The translations under genes and the position numbers were made by a program. 64,000 bases of DNA from Elysia chlorotica (Eukaryota; Mollusca; Gastropoda; Plakobranchidae): positions 41,326 to 105,325 of the forward strand of contig RQTK01000331.1 of the NCBI GenBank assembly GCA_003991915.1, read 5' to 3'. How positions within the stretch are numbered: position 1 is the first letter of the stretch; each line of letters starts with the position of its first letter. The notes under the pieces are model-generated. The model was not told where the DNA came from and did no database searches. It worked only from the letters and a program-made list of their open reading frames with translations. Shown in pieces: positions 1-13,355 of this stretch.

Positions 1-72
<72 letters not shown>
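1..72 (+). repeat. (AGT)n microsatellite at the window edge
   Basis: Pure AGT units from base 1, so the tract continues to the left. Confidence 0.95.
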
Positions 73-73
<1 letters not shown>

Positions 74-747
74 TAAATAAAAAGGAATGGTTAAAAATGA
101 AAGTGTTGCACTAAACACTGATTGGCAACAGTTTTACAATTGAAAACAAAAGCATATCTTTAGGGGTAAAAATTAATTCAGACAAAATTTATATATTAAA
201 TTGTTTAAATAATGCATGTGAAAGAAGCACTATCAAACTTAACATTTTAAAGTTACTTACATTCAATATCAATGAACTTACGACGGGCCGATTGAATTCA
301 CCAGACAACACCAGCGTTTTACTACCCATCTGCATTGTCCCCTTTGAGACAGGACTACACGAATTTGTTTAACCAATCTTATATATATAGGACCAGACAC
401 TCTCTAATTTTATGAATGAACGTACGCAACAAGACTAAAATAGAAATCTAAACCACTTAGAAGTAAGTACTCGACGTGAATTCCCACGTTTCTTGCGAAG
501 TTATGGTATATGTTATGTTATTAAAAAAATCTTAAGAGGGCATAATACTTGGGCTATGGTAGGCTGGGTGCATGGGTGTAACGATGGTGAAACAAAAGAC
601 CAGACTCAAGAGATGAGCATGCGAAATCTCAATGACGATGTGGTTGGTACATACGCTAAGCAATGTAGTAATTGGTGAATCTAAACCTTGGAAAAACCAA
701 AATAGGATTGCCAACACCTACACAAACAATTAAGTGTCTCTAGACTA

Positions 748-853
748 GGGGTAGAATGCACAAATAAGACGTAGCTTACGTCTCATCGTAACACAATAAG
801 AATAAGAAGGCTTTCGACGAGACGTAAACTACGTCATGTTTTTGCATTCTACT
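748..853. mobile_element. Foldback MITE, copy 1
   Basis: Starts GGGGTAGAATGCACAAATAA and ends with its near reverse complement TTTTTGCATTCTAC. Both arms hold a palindromic core, GACGTAGCTTACGTC on the left and GACGTAAACTACGTC on the right. No coding capacity. Confidence 0.7.
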
Positions 854-1194
854 GTAGTAGCTTAATATATATCAAACGTGTATAATTATTACTTGTATTA
901 TGTTATTTTTACGTGTAATATGTTCTCATCAAATTTAAAGATTTAATGTATGACTCATGAGTTTTATGAACGTATCTAGTTATAGTTATGTTCAAATGCT
1001 GTTAAAAAAAAACAACAACCCTGTTTTGAACAAGTAACCATGAAAAGACAATTTCATTTCATTTCATACATCTGACCGCCTTCATTACAATTTGTTGAGA
1101 ACCCCACAAGATGGGAACTTACAACATTGCGACATTTGCCAATCATTTTCATAACAGGCCAGACGTTATCTTGATAAGAAGAGAAAAAAAAGAA

Positions 1195-1261
<67 letters not shown>

Positions 1262-1577
1262 NGTGCATTCTACTTAGTAGTTAATATATAAAACGTGTAT
1301 AATTATTACTTGTATTATGTTTTTTACGTGTGTTATGTTTCATCAAATTTAAAGATTTTATGTATAAGCCATGAGTTTTATGAACGTATCTATTATAGTT
1401 ATGAAATGCATGAAAAACAACAACCCTTTTTGAACAAGTAACCATGAAAAGACATTTCATTTTATTTTATCATCTGACCGCTATTCATGACAATCTCACA
1501 AGATGGGACTTACAACATTGCGACCTTCCAATTATTTCATAACAGGCCAGACGTTTCTTGATAAGAAGGGAAAAAAA

Positions 1578-1580
<3 letters not shown>
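840..1580 (+). repeat. Two-copy direct repeat around the single N, probably an assembly artefact
   Basis: 843-1200 and 1264-1580 are the same sequence at an offset of 421. The second copy differs mostly by missing single bases. The join is a GA tract with an undetermined base at 1262. Confidence 0.75.
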
Positions 1581-1635
<55 letters not shown>

Positions 1636-1650
1636 AGAGAGTTCAGTGAC

Positions 1651-1742
1651 TTGAGTTGGTTTAACGTCCAACGTCATCACTATATAGAATGTATTGTGGA
1701 CAGGCCCCAAGACCATCGTCTGATATTTTTGTGCTGCCACGC
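1651..1742 (-). mobile_element. SINE family A tail fragment
   Basis: GAGTTGGTTTAACGTCCAAC and TATTGTGGACAGGCCCCAAG are the reversed 3' end of the family, directly after a GA tract. Confidence 0.55.
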
Positions 1743-1751
1743 GAGAGAACC

Positions 1752-2257
1752 AACAGAGTATACTGGACCAGTACATTGGACTAGTACAAGGTCTACAAGC
1801 TTTTCATTTCAGTATCCATCGTAAACAAAAACACCGATTATTTATGTTAGTTTTTCCTCTTTTAATTTCTGAAGGTTCCCATATAACATTTTTCTTAAGA
1901 GGGTGAATGTTTAGCTATTTCATTTGTCAGCAATTATTGACATTCATTTTTATTAACATTAAATGACGCACTAGGCTCATACCAGCGGGCGCTAATTTAT
2001 CCTTATGGGTTTGGAATGAATACTGTATGTGTGTAGAAAAGGATTGATTTGTTCATAGTGGAACGTCTAAACCATTAACATCTGGATGTAATGGGACTTC
2101 AAAACACATTCTTTATTCCATAAAAAATATAAGTATCTGCAAAATTATGCCTGCCTCTGTCCTTATATCGGTGTGACAGTGTGTCTGAGAGTCTGTGTCT
2201 CTGTCTGTCTTTGTGCCTGCCTGTCTGTCTCTGTCTGTCTGTCTATAGAGAGAGAGG

Positions 2258-2335
<78 letters not shown>

Positions 2336-2770
2336 ACTGACAAGTACATTGGGCCAGTGTGAGGCTTAGACAAAGGCTACAACCTTCTCATTTCAGGTTC
2401 CACAGTAACGAATAACACCGATTATTTATGTTGGTATTTCCTCTTTTCCCATGTTTCATAAAGAGGGTGAACGTTTAACTATTTCATTTTTCAGTAATAA
2501 TTGACATTCATTTTTATTCACATGACGCATTAGGCTCATACCAGCTGGCGCTAATTTATCATCTTGGGTTTAGAATGAACAATGTGTGTGTGTATGTATC
2601 AAAGGATTTGTTCAGAGTGAAACGTGCTAATCCATTAACAGCTTGATGTAATAGGACTTCAAAACAGATAATGTCATTATTTATACCATAACAGAAATAT
2701 AAGTATCTGCAAAATTATGAATGCCTCTGTTCCCATCTCTGTGTGACTGTGTGTCTGAAAGTCTGACTCT
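1752..2770 (+). repeat. Two-copy direct duplication, period about 576
   Basis: 1757-2190 and 2333-2765 share long stretches such as CACCGATTATTTATGTT, GACATTCATTTTTATT and AAGTATCTGCAAAATTATG. They are separated by CTGT and GA tracts. Confidence 0.7.
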
Positions 2771-2901
2771 ACGTTTGTTTTTCTGACTTCCTGTCCGTCT
2801 GTCTGTCTGTCTGTCTGTCTCTTTGTCTCTTTCTCTTTCTTTCTCTCTCTATCTGCTTGTCTTTATAACCGTCTACTATCTTTATGCCTCTCTCTATCTC
2901 T

Positions 2902-2951
<50 letters not shown>

Positions 2952-3356
2952 CAATTCTCATTGGCTTTGAAGAACATTGGACATAAACTGATTTACTGTC
3001 TAGCTCGATAAACACCCAATCGTCATTCCATATATAAAGAACTCCAAGTCAATTGCAGCTATGGCATTTGCTCGGGTACAAATTATGTCGCATTTACAGT
3101 TCACCGAGACGGAAGCATCACACGAATTTCATTGTTAGCAAAACACAATAATAAAATATTATAGGTTAAATATAATAAATGATCTTGTCTGTAAATAGAA
3201 AATCTATGCTGGTCTGGAAGTAAAGTAGACAAAATCTTGATCGACACAGGACTGCATTGTGTAAAGGCTGTGTCACACAAGGAGCCTGAAAATTGTAGCC
3301 TAGTCATCAGCACTTTTCCGTACCAATGCAAGATATAGTGAGTCTAATAACTTCTA

Positions 3357-3430
3357 TCTATCTATCTCTATCTCTCTCTCTGTCTCTCTGTCTCTCTGTC
3401 TGTCTGTCTGTCTCTCTCTCTGTCTCTCTG

Positions 3431-3518
<88 letters not shown>

Positions 3519-3520
3519 TG
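3357..3520 (+). repeat. (TC)n/(TCTG)n microsatellite
   Basis: CTAT and CTGT units merge into a CT tract of about 85 bases. Its Leu/Ser frames are not genes. Confidence 0.9.
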
Positions 3521-3689
3521 TTTAACATCTCCTAGGTTTATCTGTTTGACGAAAAAGTACACACTGTATCAAAGGCATTATTATTTTTTGAAACTTTTGA
3601 ATGTTATTGAAATGTCGATTGTTGCACTATTTCTATAAAAAAAGGTAACTAAAAAATATAATGTGCTTTGATGAACTTAAAACATTAAA

Positions 3690-3722
<33 letters not shown>

Positions 3723-4239
3723 AGAAGAGAGAGGGAGAGAGAGAGAGACGTGAGTAGTGAGCAGCCTCGCGAGTGCTGATGTTGCATCCCTGTTGTCTGT
3801 ACTTCTCCTACTTAACACGGACGCTTCCGATTAAGGAGTGGAACAAGAGTGTCTAGGTTTATTGAGATAAAAATAAACTAACTGGATTATTTTCATGATT
3901 GTTAGAAAGCATTGAGAAATCTGACATAACTAAGTTTATTATATGTTTGGCTTATCCTATACAACAAATCCACCAAAGATTGAAAACATTCTGCTTGTTT
4001 GTAGACAAAAATAACCCCAACACAATAAATATGTTACCTAGTTGCGTTCTATGACGTCCAGTGCGAAGTACAATAACGGTTTCTGATTTAGCTGACACAC
4101 ATGGGGTTAACGGTTAAAGGTTTAGGTTATACCAAGGTTACATTAAAACGTTGCATAACGTCAAGGGTGAGGTAAAATTTATTTTCGTCCTATCGGTTTT
4201 CTGATTTGGCTGACACACATGAGGTTAACGGCTAAGTTA

Positions 4240-4470
4240 GGGGTGCGCGGTATTCCTGTGTTAGAACATGGAATTCCGATGCAGGAGATCCGTGGTTTGA
4301 GCCCCATCTTTGGCGATTTCGTCCCCTATTGGTCGAGTCGGTGACAGTATAATGTGAACAGCTGAGATAGGGTCACGGTATCCGCCTATCTTAGTGTGGA
4401 AGCAGGCAAACTTGCCAGACGTTAGTCTCGAGACCCTTCCACAATGTAGTGCTGACATTGGACGATAAGC
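4240..4470 (+). mobile_element. Degenerate SINE family A copy
   Basis: Head with GTTAGAACATGGAATTCCGA and GTGGTTTGAGCCCC. Body words recognisable with changes: TCGGTGACAGTATAATGTGA and CCAGACGTTAGTCTCGAGAC. A CAA/ACC-rich tail follows to about 4545. It is about 100 bases from the last DID-gene exon. Confidence 0.65.
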
Positions 4471-4504
4471 AACAAAAATTCCCAACAACAAAACCAACAC
4501 CACC

Positions 4505-4536
<32 letters not shown>

Positions 4537-4570
4537 CAACAACAAACGGCTAAGCTGAGACGAAGGTTAC

Positions 4571-4686
4571 CTTGTAGCGTTCCAGAGCATCCAGTGTGAG
4601 ATAGAATCCGCTGCTCGAGTAGACACAGAGCGCAGAGAGCAGCTCGAAGATCTGCATCTTTACCATCAGGTTGTTCGTTTCCATAG
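4571..4686 (-). CDS. DID-gene exon 3
   Basis: 116 nt with acceptor ATGTGTAG and donor AAG|GTAACC. It encodes [20 protein letters not shown] then [18 protein letters not shown]. This is the DID repeat that aligns best with INF2 exon 4 (35759-35644). The next exon is not found between 1 and 4570. Confidence 0.88.
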
Positions 4687-5920
4687 CTACACATGGCATG
4701 GAATAAAATAGAAAATAAATTAAATAATGAAAAAAAAAGCAAGTACAAAAAAAAGAATACAATCATTTTACAATTAATAAACTTAATGTCTTAAACAAAA
4801 CGCAAACAACAAGAAAAAGACAACAAAAAAAGAATTAAAACAACAACACCAACGAAATATAACACGACAACCTAGGATTCGAGAATACAATGTCTTGAAG
4901 ATACATTTGCGCTTTAAAAATGTAAATCTTTATCATAATAAGAGGTATAATAGCAAGTTTAAATATATTCTCATAAAAAAAAACTAGTAGGGAACCCACG
5001 ATATCCGTGGTGAGTGTGGTATATGAAGAGCTGAGGGATTACAGGTGCGCTAACACTCAAAAGTATGTTTCTTCACAGTTTAATTATATTAAAAAATTAA
5101 AGGATTGCTATATGGTATTTTTTTGTTTGCACTTTTTTTATAAGTCATAAAAAATGACCCAGATGATGTTAAGTAATAGCCATTTTTTTTAAAGTAGGCT
5201 TTGTTTCATTCTCTGGTTTTACAATTAAACCAAAACAAAACGCGACAGTACGCGCTTTAAAATGTGTGCACTTAAAAAAAAAAAATCAAATAAGAATTAT
5301 TTATCGTGCTGAATTTGCTGCATATATCACTCTGCTAAGTTTCGGTTCTGTCCGAAATTCCGTTATTTTTAGACGTATGTCTTATTGGTGTATTTTCCTA
5401 CTCAATTTTCGGCTCAAAATAAGAAAAAGGAGAATTTTCAAGACTTCAAGATCCTGCCCACGTAAACCTATGGAACTTAACTAATGCATCGCACATTTTT
5501 GTTGAATTACCTGCCCCTCCCCCTACCCCCTGCTAAGAAACCTTTACAATTACAGTATCAACTTTGGGCCTCCATCTTAATAAGATTACTATACCGTTTG
5601 TATAAATAACGGGACTGTGTTGTCAATTACAAAACATGATATTACAGCAGCATTACTGCTGTATAACTTAACAGTGACTTGATAATGCCAATACTTTATT
5701 AGGATAATATAACGAAAATAAAATTGCTTCTTCAGCCCTCAGCCCTAATTCCGTTGTTTGATAAAGATTGGAAAAAAAAACTAAACGAATTAATACCAAC
5801 CTTCCCATATTTTGATCTCTACAACGTTCGCTATTTGCAAATTGTCCGAAGAACATATGCCAACATACATTGTATGTGTTAAGAGCGAGCAAGCAAGAGA
5901 GGCACGAAGAAAGAGAAAGT

Positions 5921-5977
<57 letters not shown>

Positions 5978-8292
5978 GAGAGTAGAGAGAAAAAGACACA
6001 TAGAGAAGTTATAATTAGCTCCTTTTGTTTGTTGCTTCTGATTTTGTGTCTTTGTCTTGCTTTCCAAACCAATTTGATACAACTACAAAGGAAATTGTAG
6101 GAAGTGAAAACAAACTTTGAACTAATTGGATCATTATTTCTATAGAGCATTTAGTTAGAACAAGTCTCCGTAAACACACCATAACCATAAGATAAGCATG
6201 AACAGAAAGGAAAGGGTGGGGCCCAAAGTGCCTTCAGAGGCCCTAGACTTAGCTTATTGTAAGGTGTACTGTCTGATGCCTTTTCTCTATGGCTTTTGTC
6301 ATTGTTTCTAACTCTACACGTTCGCCTAGCATACACACACACACACATACACACAATTATGTAGATGAGATAAAGGCTAGGTATAGGCCTAGGGCGAGGA
6401 GACGTGTTCTACTCCTATGTCACACAATTCATCTAATCAGTGTCGTGTAATATACAAGTTGATTGGGGCACATGGCAATGGTTACACGGGATATATCGGT
6501 GGAAGTTGTACATATTCATTAGAGGGAGTATTGGGCCCTGATTAGGCTACAGGCTAGAACAAGCAAAGTGATTTTGTGACTGTTATTGCTTGTGTTCTTA
6601 TTTTCGTCCTTTAATTTCTCGAAGAAAAATATATATTTAAGTCATGGAACCTCCTGTTCTGTTGAATTTAGGAAATTGTCATGGTCTTTCAACCTTTAGA
6701 CTTAAAACCATGTGTATGCTATTGAACTTCAACAAAGAAAGAAAAAGAAAAAGAACTACGAGGCCATTCATTGAAGTTACGAAAAGATAGATACAGACTC
6801 GATCTCAGAGCAAACTTCTTCTCACACAGAGTAATAGATGAATGGAACAACCTCACAGAAGAAGTGGTGACAGCACCAACAGTTAATGCTTTCAAAAGTC
6901 GCCTGGACAAATTGTGGAAGAACTGCCCAAGCATGTACGAACCAGAATGCCAAATGTAAACTAGTACACATAGAAACGCCGGCCACGCATGCAATTAAAC
7001 TCAGTATTTAAATAGGAACCGCGAACAGACCAAAAGGTCTACATCGTGGAAAAGTCAAGTCAAGTCAAGTCAAGTCAAAAGAAAATAACCAGCCCACATT
7101 TCTACAGTTAATATCTCTCTGACTCTTAATATTTGTCTGTCTGCCTGTATCTCTATCTATCTCTCACTTTTCCCCTCTATAGCTATGTTTTTCTCTCCCT
7201 CTTTCATACAATGTGTATATTCTATTCCAAAAAAAAAACAGAGGAGGGGACAAACAAACCAAAACACTTTCAAGAGACTAGATCTATATCCCAACCCCAG
7301 GCTGTCAATTTAAATATGTCATTATACCGTAACAAGACTAGACCTATCACCTAAGAAGAAAGGTAGCATCGAATGCTTTACGAACGTGCCAAAACCTCAA
7401 CTGAAACAAACTGGAAACAAGGGAGATGACTCACGAAAAATTGTAACACAACCTTAAGAGGCAGAGCCACAGGTTTCTATAATTAGCACAATAGAAGTTT
7501 GTGGGCAGAGCACACCATTATTGCTATTTCATGATTAAGAACCCAACGAAGTCAAACTAGGCACCTGAAGTTCTGGTTTTTACTGGGCTTCTTTGCGTAA
7601 AGTCGTCTAATGTTGAGCGTGGGTAAACAAATCTGGGTTTGAACTACCGTCTTGTATTAAAATTAACATGTGGAATATAATAACTTTATATTAAGCGTAG
7701 CCTACCGCCTTATTTTACGTTTCGTGAAGGACATTCTACGTGCTTCGAACGTGGGAGTGCGAAGGGGGATATGTTGACAAAAGACCATTTTCAGGGTATT
7801 AATGCTTAGCCTGGGGGCGTGGTAGCCCTGGGATAGAACACCGGCTTCCGACGCAGGAGGTCCGTGGTTCTATCCCTGGCTATGTCACCCCCTTCTGGTT
7901 GGGTCGGTGTCAGTATAATGTGAACGGCTAAGACATGAGTCATGGTATCCCCGCCATGTCTCGTCTGTCGCGGCACATAAAATTGTCAGACGTCAGTCTT
8001 GGGGCCCGTCCACAAAATAACCTATATAGTGCTAGGTTTGGACGTTAAACCAACTCAACTCAACTCTGTGTTTAGTCTTTTTTATAATGATAATTCTAAG
8101 CTCTCAACATGTCTAGTTGAATGTTTTTATACCTTTGTAAATTCACCACGTTGTCTACATGTGTCTCCAACTTTCAATCATACAGCATGCCCCATATTAA
8201 GCTTTCATGTAAGCACATTGACACCCCTCCCCACCCCCTCCACACACACAATTGTTCAGCCCTTAACCCTTTAACTCTTTTTCTTGCATTAA

Positions 8293-8359
<67 letters not shown>

Positions 8360-8361
8360 AA

Positions 8362-8428
<67 letters not shown>

Positions 8429-9314
8429 TTAAATATATAGTGATTTTATCACATTTTTTAATTTCCTCTGGTTACCCAAGTTTCTACCCTTTTCATTTTT
8501 TGTTGATGTCGGTATTATTAATTCGCTCATCATTTCCTCTTAATCATTTTTAATGAGTAATAATAACAATGATAATACAACAACACGTTTCTATCTGCCT
8601 TCTTTGTCTATGTACATCATTATAATTTAGTCTGCGGAAAAAAGCTATCCTCTTTCACACTTTTACTAACTTACATGTATATACAGTTTATATTAAATCT
8701 CCATGATGTAAAAGAGACAAGTCAGTTGTGGCAGGTTATCATGGCATTCATTATAATTATTTTCTTTTTTTGCTTCATACATAGAAAAAATACACACAAT
8801 AATAAAAAATGTATAATTTAGTTTGAGTCATAATTATTCAATAGTAAGGTAGGTGATATACATGACTTTGTGTTTTATGGTGAAATTTGATATGTGCATA
8901 GAAGATAATATTTAGAAACACACAGTTAACTGTTTTGATTTCAATTTTGATTGTTGTGCTGATGTAATACTGAACACCCCCCCCCCCTCCCGCACGCACA
9001 AAACAACAACAAACAAACACACAATAGGAAAACAACACAAATGACAACAGCACAAAATTACTCGACCACAACCGCCACCACAACCATCACCATCATCCCT
9101 ACCAACATCATTAACAAAAAATAGCAGCAGCATTAACATAGTAATAATAACAACAACAACACCAACAACAACAGCAACAGCACCAACATTAACAGCAACA
9201 GCAACAGCACCAACATTAACAGGAACATCATCACAACAAAACAGCAAAAAACAACAACAACGTTACGAAAAATAACAACTGCAACAACACCACACCACCA
9301 CCACCACCACCACC

Positions 9315-9359
<45 letters not shown>

Positions 9360-9649
9360 GCAACATTTACCTGAGGCAAACCTGCGGCCGAAGAGGTTGT
9401 CGCTCTTGTCCCCGATGGAGAGGAGACAGTCCAGGCCGCTGCGCGAGTTGATCACCTCCCGGATACAGGAGACGCAGGACATGCGCAGAACCATGTCTGT
9501 CAGGTGTGTGCTGTGGTAGCTGCTTAGCTGCTTCAAACACTGCACGATATAAATATATGAACACTCAAAAGACAGCATTAACTTTCTGACATGTCAAGAA
9601 CAGGTGACGATATCGGATGAGACCCAGCATGTCAAGCAGAGCGTGCTGT

Positions 9650-9693
<44 letters not shown>

Positions 9694-9747
9694 ATATGGA
9701 GAGACAGAGAGAGAAGGAGAGAGAGAGTGGAGAGAGAGAGAGAGAGA

Positions 9748-9800
<53 letters not shown>

Positions 9801-12800
9801 GAGAGAGAGACAGAGAGAGACACCCAAAAGACACGATTAACTTTCTGACATGTCAAGAACAGGTGATAATATCAGCTGAGAACCCAGCATATTCCACTCA
9901 ACTACTACATCAATCGTTTACAACCCCAAAAGAACCGTTCTGCTCCCTCTGCCCCCAAACATACGAAACAGTCGAACATAAATTATACATTCTTCATCAT
10001 GTAATCAAGTCGAACGGTGCAGACTCAATTCCAAGTGGCTGCTGGATCGCAAAAGTAAAGTATAGACACTTTATTTTATTTTTGACATTTTAAGTGTATA
10101 GTATACATGGCTTTTGTATGGGCTTGTTACTTTCTTATAATTTCGTTTTTTTTTCACCCCCTCCCTTTAGTACTGTACTTAAAAACAGAAGGGGTCGTTT
10201 AAATATAATCTAACACCAATTTTTCTACCCCTCCCCCCACCAATCTACCTTAAAGCCTTGTTGGACATAAGGATGATATTAAAAAAGAACAATAAGCAAC
10301 CACAACAAAACATCCATTAGGAGTTAAAACTTTTTTCCATAATTACTATTGATACCCTAGTAAAGAATGATCATTATTTGGTTCTGACAACCTATTGTTA
10401 TTAAGTCATTAAAGTATTGCTGCTTTTGATCATAATATTATTAGCCCTATTTAACACTGTTTTGGTGAAGACAGATTCTGTTGGTGTATCCTTGGCAATG
10501 CATTATGCAAACTAGACTATTATAATATCTCTCAAACATAAAAATGTAATTAACTTATGTCGATACAATTCTTACGTGATGCACTGATACTCTAAAGTCT
10601 TCACGCACGCAGCTATTTATCTCAAAGGCCAACTACATTATTTTGAATAATGTGTACATCCGGTCCATATATATTCATTTTATCTCACTGCCCTTCTTTC
10701 CTTTTAGCTTTGCGATAAGGTCACACAGAACGATACGTGTAATGTGTGTTTTGATTTGAAGAACAATTTAAATAATTCGACTTTGAGGTTGAGGTGCATT
10801 TTATTAACACAAACACCGTGATATGTACAAGAGGGCATTAGCAAATACCAATTAAATCGGTAAGAAAAATGGTGCACTAAGGATTTGTCTGAAAGGAATT
10901 TTTACAAGGCACATGTTTGGGGAAAAATATTCCATATAATTATTTATTATTAAAAGTGTACAAATTAAAAGAAACCTAGTTTGCGAGTAATGACACACTT
11001 TGCATGTCACATAAATCTATACCCTCATTAAATTCTGGTTAAAAAGACATATGTATCACAGCATACTCCGTTGATTCTAGGACAAAACTGTTCTGTTACA
11101 TAATGGCCAATGTTTAACCACTTATGGAGGCAATCATTCCATGTCCACAACTGGCTGTTAATACTGAATCAGTGAATGACTGTCCATTTACTGGATCAAA
11201 TCATCTTGACTGTGTCACTTTCAGAACATTCAACATTTCATTGGAGTTCAATAAAAAGATGAGTCACATTCATCGACAGTTATGCTCCATGGGTACATCA
11301 TTTCTAAAAATAATTATACCTGCGCACTCAAATGGTTAACAGTGCACTTGGTGACACCCAACTATTTATAAAGTGGATATTTTAATGGGTTTTTTTTATT
11401 ATTGCAAGTATAAAACTAATGCAATGGGATATACAACGTAATTTAGGCCTTGCGTTATCTACATGAACCTATCGACAGATGATACTTTAATGTGATACTT
11501 ATTAAACTTATTGCTCTAGCAGTCTTAAAAATGAGTAACCTATAGTCGATTACCATACCAGAGCGTTTTTACTACCTCTTCTCTTGCATTGATGAAAGTA
11601 TTAAATGTACTATTATTTATACTTTCGTCTCTCAATTCATTTATAATGTTGGCCAACGCTTACAGTTACAATGATACCAAAAATCGGCCCTTACTAATCG
11701 TCGATGGTAGTAGAATAAGGTGAACAATGAGATTTGCTTGGAAAATTAGTTGCTGTGATAGAACTTCAATATTCCTGAGAAACAGTAGTACAATCAATAC
11801 ATTAATAAACATTATAGTGCCTACAGTTTGCGAGTGGCAGACAGAGGAAATGTGTAGGACGGGCTGGGAAGACCTGATCGTGAAATGCGAGGACAGAGAG
11901 ATGCGGATGAACATGTGTAACAACTCTAACTGGCAAGGCACTCGATGATGATGATAGTTTGATATTATCAATATCAGCTTACCTGAAACAACAGACCCAA
12001 ACCATCGAAGTCTAGAAAAGCCTGCATCCAGTCGTGATCGTTGCATCTGATGGCTTTCCTCAGCTGGGAAAGGTTTTGGACAGTAGGGTTCCTCAGCCAA
12101 AAAATAAAGTTGAGAGATTCAGGATCAAGATTAAGGTTGCTGGATTTTCTGAGCATAGCTCTAGCTGGGGGATCGGCCCTGCCTTCCTCGTCCGATGAGG
12201 CGAGATCAAGACCCAGAACGAAGCCGTCGGAACGTCCTCGTTTGTTCCTCTTTGCACGGCGCTTGTTGGATGCCCTGATACTGACCGGGGTATCGCCTTT
12301 GGTGATGGCGCTGTCTTTAGGCGTGGGTGGAATAGATGGAGGGAGTGTAGTTACAGCTTTGGGTGTGGGCGCGAGCGCTGAAATAAGAGAAGGCGCTGGG
12401 GAAGATTCCTTGGAGCTTGGACTAGAATATGTGCAAATATCTCGGACGCCGGGAACTGGGTAGGGGAAATTCTGCGGCAAAGCTTTGGAACCTGGGCGGC
12501 TGATCTTGTTATCTGATTTCGCTTCATCTGGTTTTTCCTCTTTGTTGAGTTTGGACGCAGAGGGTTCTTCTTTGGTGTGGGGTTTAAATTGGGAAAGACG
12601 TTCGATTTGGTGCGCATTTACTCTTGCATCTGTGTCTTTAGAAGCACTAGGTGGGGTGACTCTCTGGTAGTTCCTCAATACAGAAGGTTGTTCCCCTTGC
12701 GTTTGAGGTATTTGATTGATCTCCCTTGGGCTTTTGGACCCGACATGTTCATCTCTATGTATGGCTCGATTTGAAGAGGTACGTTCACTGTAAGGAAGTT

Positions 12801-13254
12801 TAAGGGCATCATCAGCTGCGGAAGCTTTACCAAGCTTGTTTGTATCATTTAAAACAGTTCTGAAACCAGACTTGGGCGTTTCCTGAAATCCTTGTCTGAA
12901 CGGACTCGTTGCCACTCTGCCCCGGCCGATCTGCTCCTTCTGGGAAGAGACCGGGATAGTTTTTGGTTCTGTGCTGTACTTGGAAGCAGATGGCGCTGTA
13001 TTGGAGACACCTTTTTCACTGTCATTCCCTCGCTGTAAAACAATGTTGGTTCGCGAAGTCTGGGGTCCAGGTGATGGTGATAGCCGTGAAATCCTAGACG
13101 CAATTGGAGAAACGTTGGAACTTCCATCAGTGTCATTGACAGAGTTATCTACTGTCCTTTGGTGCAAAGGTTTAATATTCAGATTTGACGTTTTGAGTGG
13201 TGAGGTGCCTGTTCCCGGTGTCTTCCTCAGGTTGTAGTTATACTGTCGGTCCAT
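4571..13254 (-). CDS. Second INF2-class DID gene (5' part only; continues off the left edge)
   Basis: Three exons read on the minus strand: 13254-11983, 9539-9371 and 4686-4571 (1557 nt, 519 aa so far). The first 370 residues are disordered and Ser/Pro/Lys-rich, with a basic cluster [12 protein letters not shown] near 330-342. A DID then begins at [20 protein letters not shown] and continues through [37 protein letters not shown] and [20 protein letters not shown]. Exon 3 has the same length (116 nt), the same split Ala codon and the same phases as INF2 exon 4, so the genes share ancestry. The FH1/FH2 region would lie beyond base 1, so I cannot say whether this is a full formin or a DID-only protein such as Drosophila multiple wing hairs. 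Confidence 0.85.
6755..7081 (+). mobile_element. 3' end of a non-LTR retrotransposon (LINE)
   Basis: An open stretch from 6755 encodes [20 protein letters not shown] followed by [18 protein letters not shown] and [11 protein letters not shown], ending with TAA at 6957. This is the conserved C-terminal tail of reverse transcriptases of CR1/Jockey-type LINEs. A 3' UTR of about 100 bases ends in a tandem AAGTC tail at about 7055-7078, typical of 5'-truncated LINE insertions. It lies antisense in intron 2 of the DID gene. Confidence 0.75.
7806..8068 (+). mobile_element. tRNA-derived SINE, near full length (family A)
   Basis: Same family as 44888-45143. Head GGATAGAACACCGGCTTCCG, box-B-like GTGGTTCTATCCC, and body GTCAGACGTCAGTCTTGGGG. 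It ends GGACGTTAAACCAACTCAAC with a short ACTCA repeat tail. It lies in intron 2 of the DID gene. Confidence 0.8.
8297..8425 (+). repeat. (CT)n microsatellite
   Basis: Two long CT runs separated by a short TTTGAAT interruption. Confidence 0.95.
9120..9362 (+). repeat. (CAA)n/(CCA)n microsatellite next to DID-gene exon 2
   Basis: Imperfect CAA/CAG units, then CCA, then pure CAA, ending eight bases from the exon 2 donor. Confidence 0.9.
9371..9539 (-). CDS. DID-gene exon 2
   Basis: 169 nt between acceptor ATCGTGCAG and donor CAG|GTAAAT. It is GC-rich against AT-rich flanks. The product contains [20 protein letters not shown] followed by [14 protein letters not shown], matching the human INF2 segment around LTCVSCVRALMNSRQG. 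A local 259-base duplication sits directly upstream of the acceptor. Confidence 0.88.
9561..9900 (+). repeat. Direct duplication flanking a GA tract beside DID-gene exon 2
   Basis: TTAACTTTCTGACATGTCAA recurs with an offset of 259 (9561-9640 and 9820-9895). The GA/CAGA tract at 9653-9820 lies between the copies. The first copy is 20 bases from the exon 2 acceptor. Confidence 0.7.
11983..13254 (-). CDS. DID-gene exon 1: disordered N-terminus plus first DID repeat
   Basis: Starts at ATG 13254 ([14 protein letters not shown]) and stays open for 424 codons to donor TTTCAG|GTAAGC. Codon use and GC content are clearly higher than in the flanks. The N-terminus has many SP and KT/PS sites and no membrane segment or signal peptide. 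The last 50 residues are the first DID helices. Confidence 0.88.
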
Positions 13255-13355
13255 TTTGGATTCTCTATACTATTGTGAATTCATAAAAATGACTTGAAAT
13301 GTAAATGGCCCCGGTTCCGTTTGTATCTTTCCCTCTGGCATAAACTTCAAGACCT
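13255..13355 (-). other. 5' UTR of the DID gene after a predicted acceptor
   Basis: On the minus strand a pyrimidine-rich tract ending TTTTATTCACAG sits at 13356-13367 and is followed by 101 bases to the ATG at 13254. This looks like the start of a 5' UTR-plus-coding exon, with a noncoding first exon farther right. No promoter motif was identified. Confidence 0.45.

Noticed and set aside
11666-12100. 144-codon minus-strand frame overlapping DID-gene exon 1
   Set aside because: Wrong frame for exon 1; it runs through the donor into the intron.
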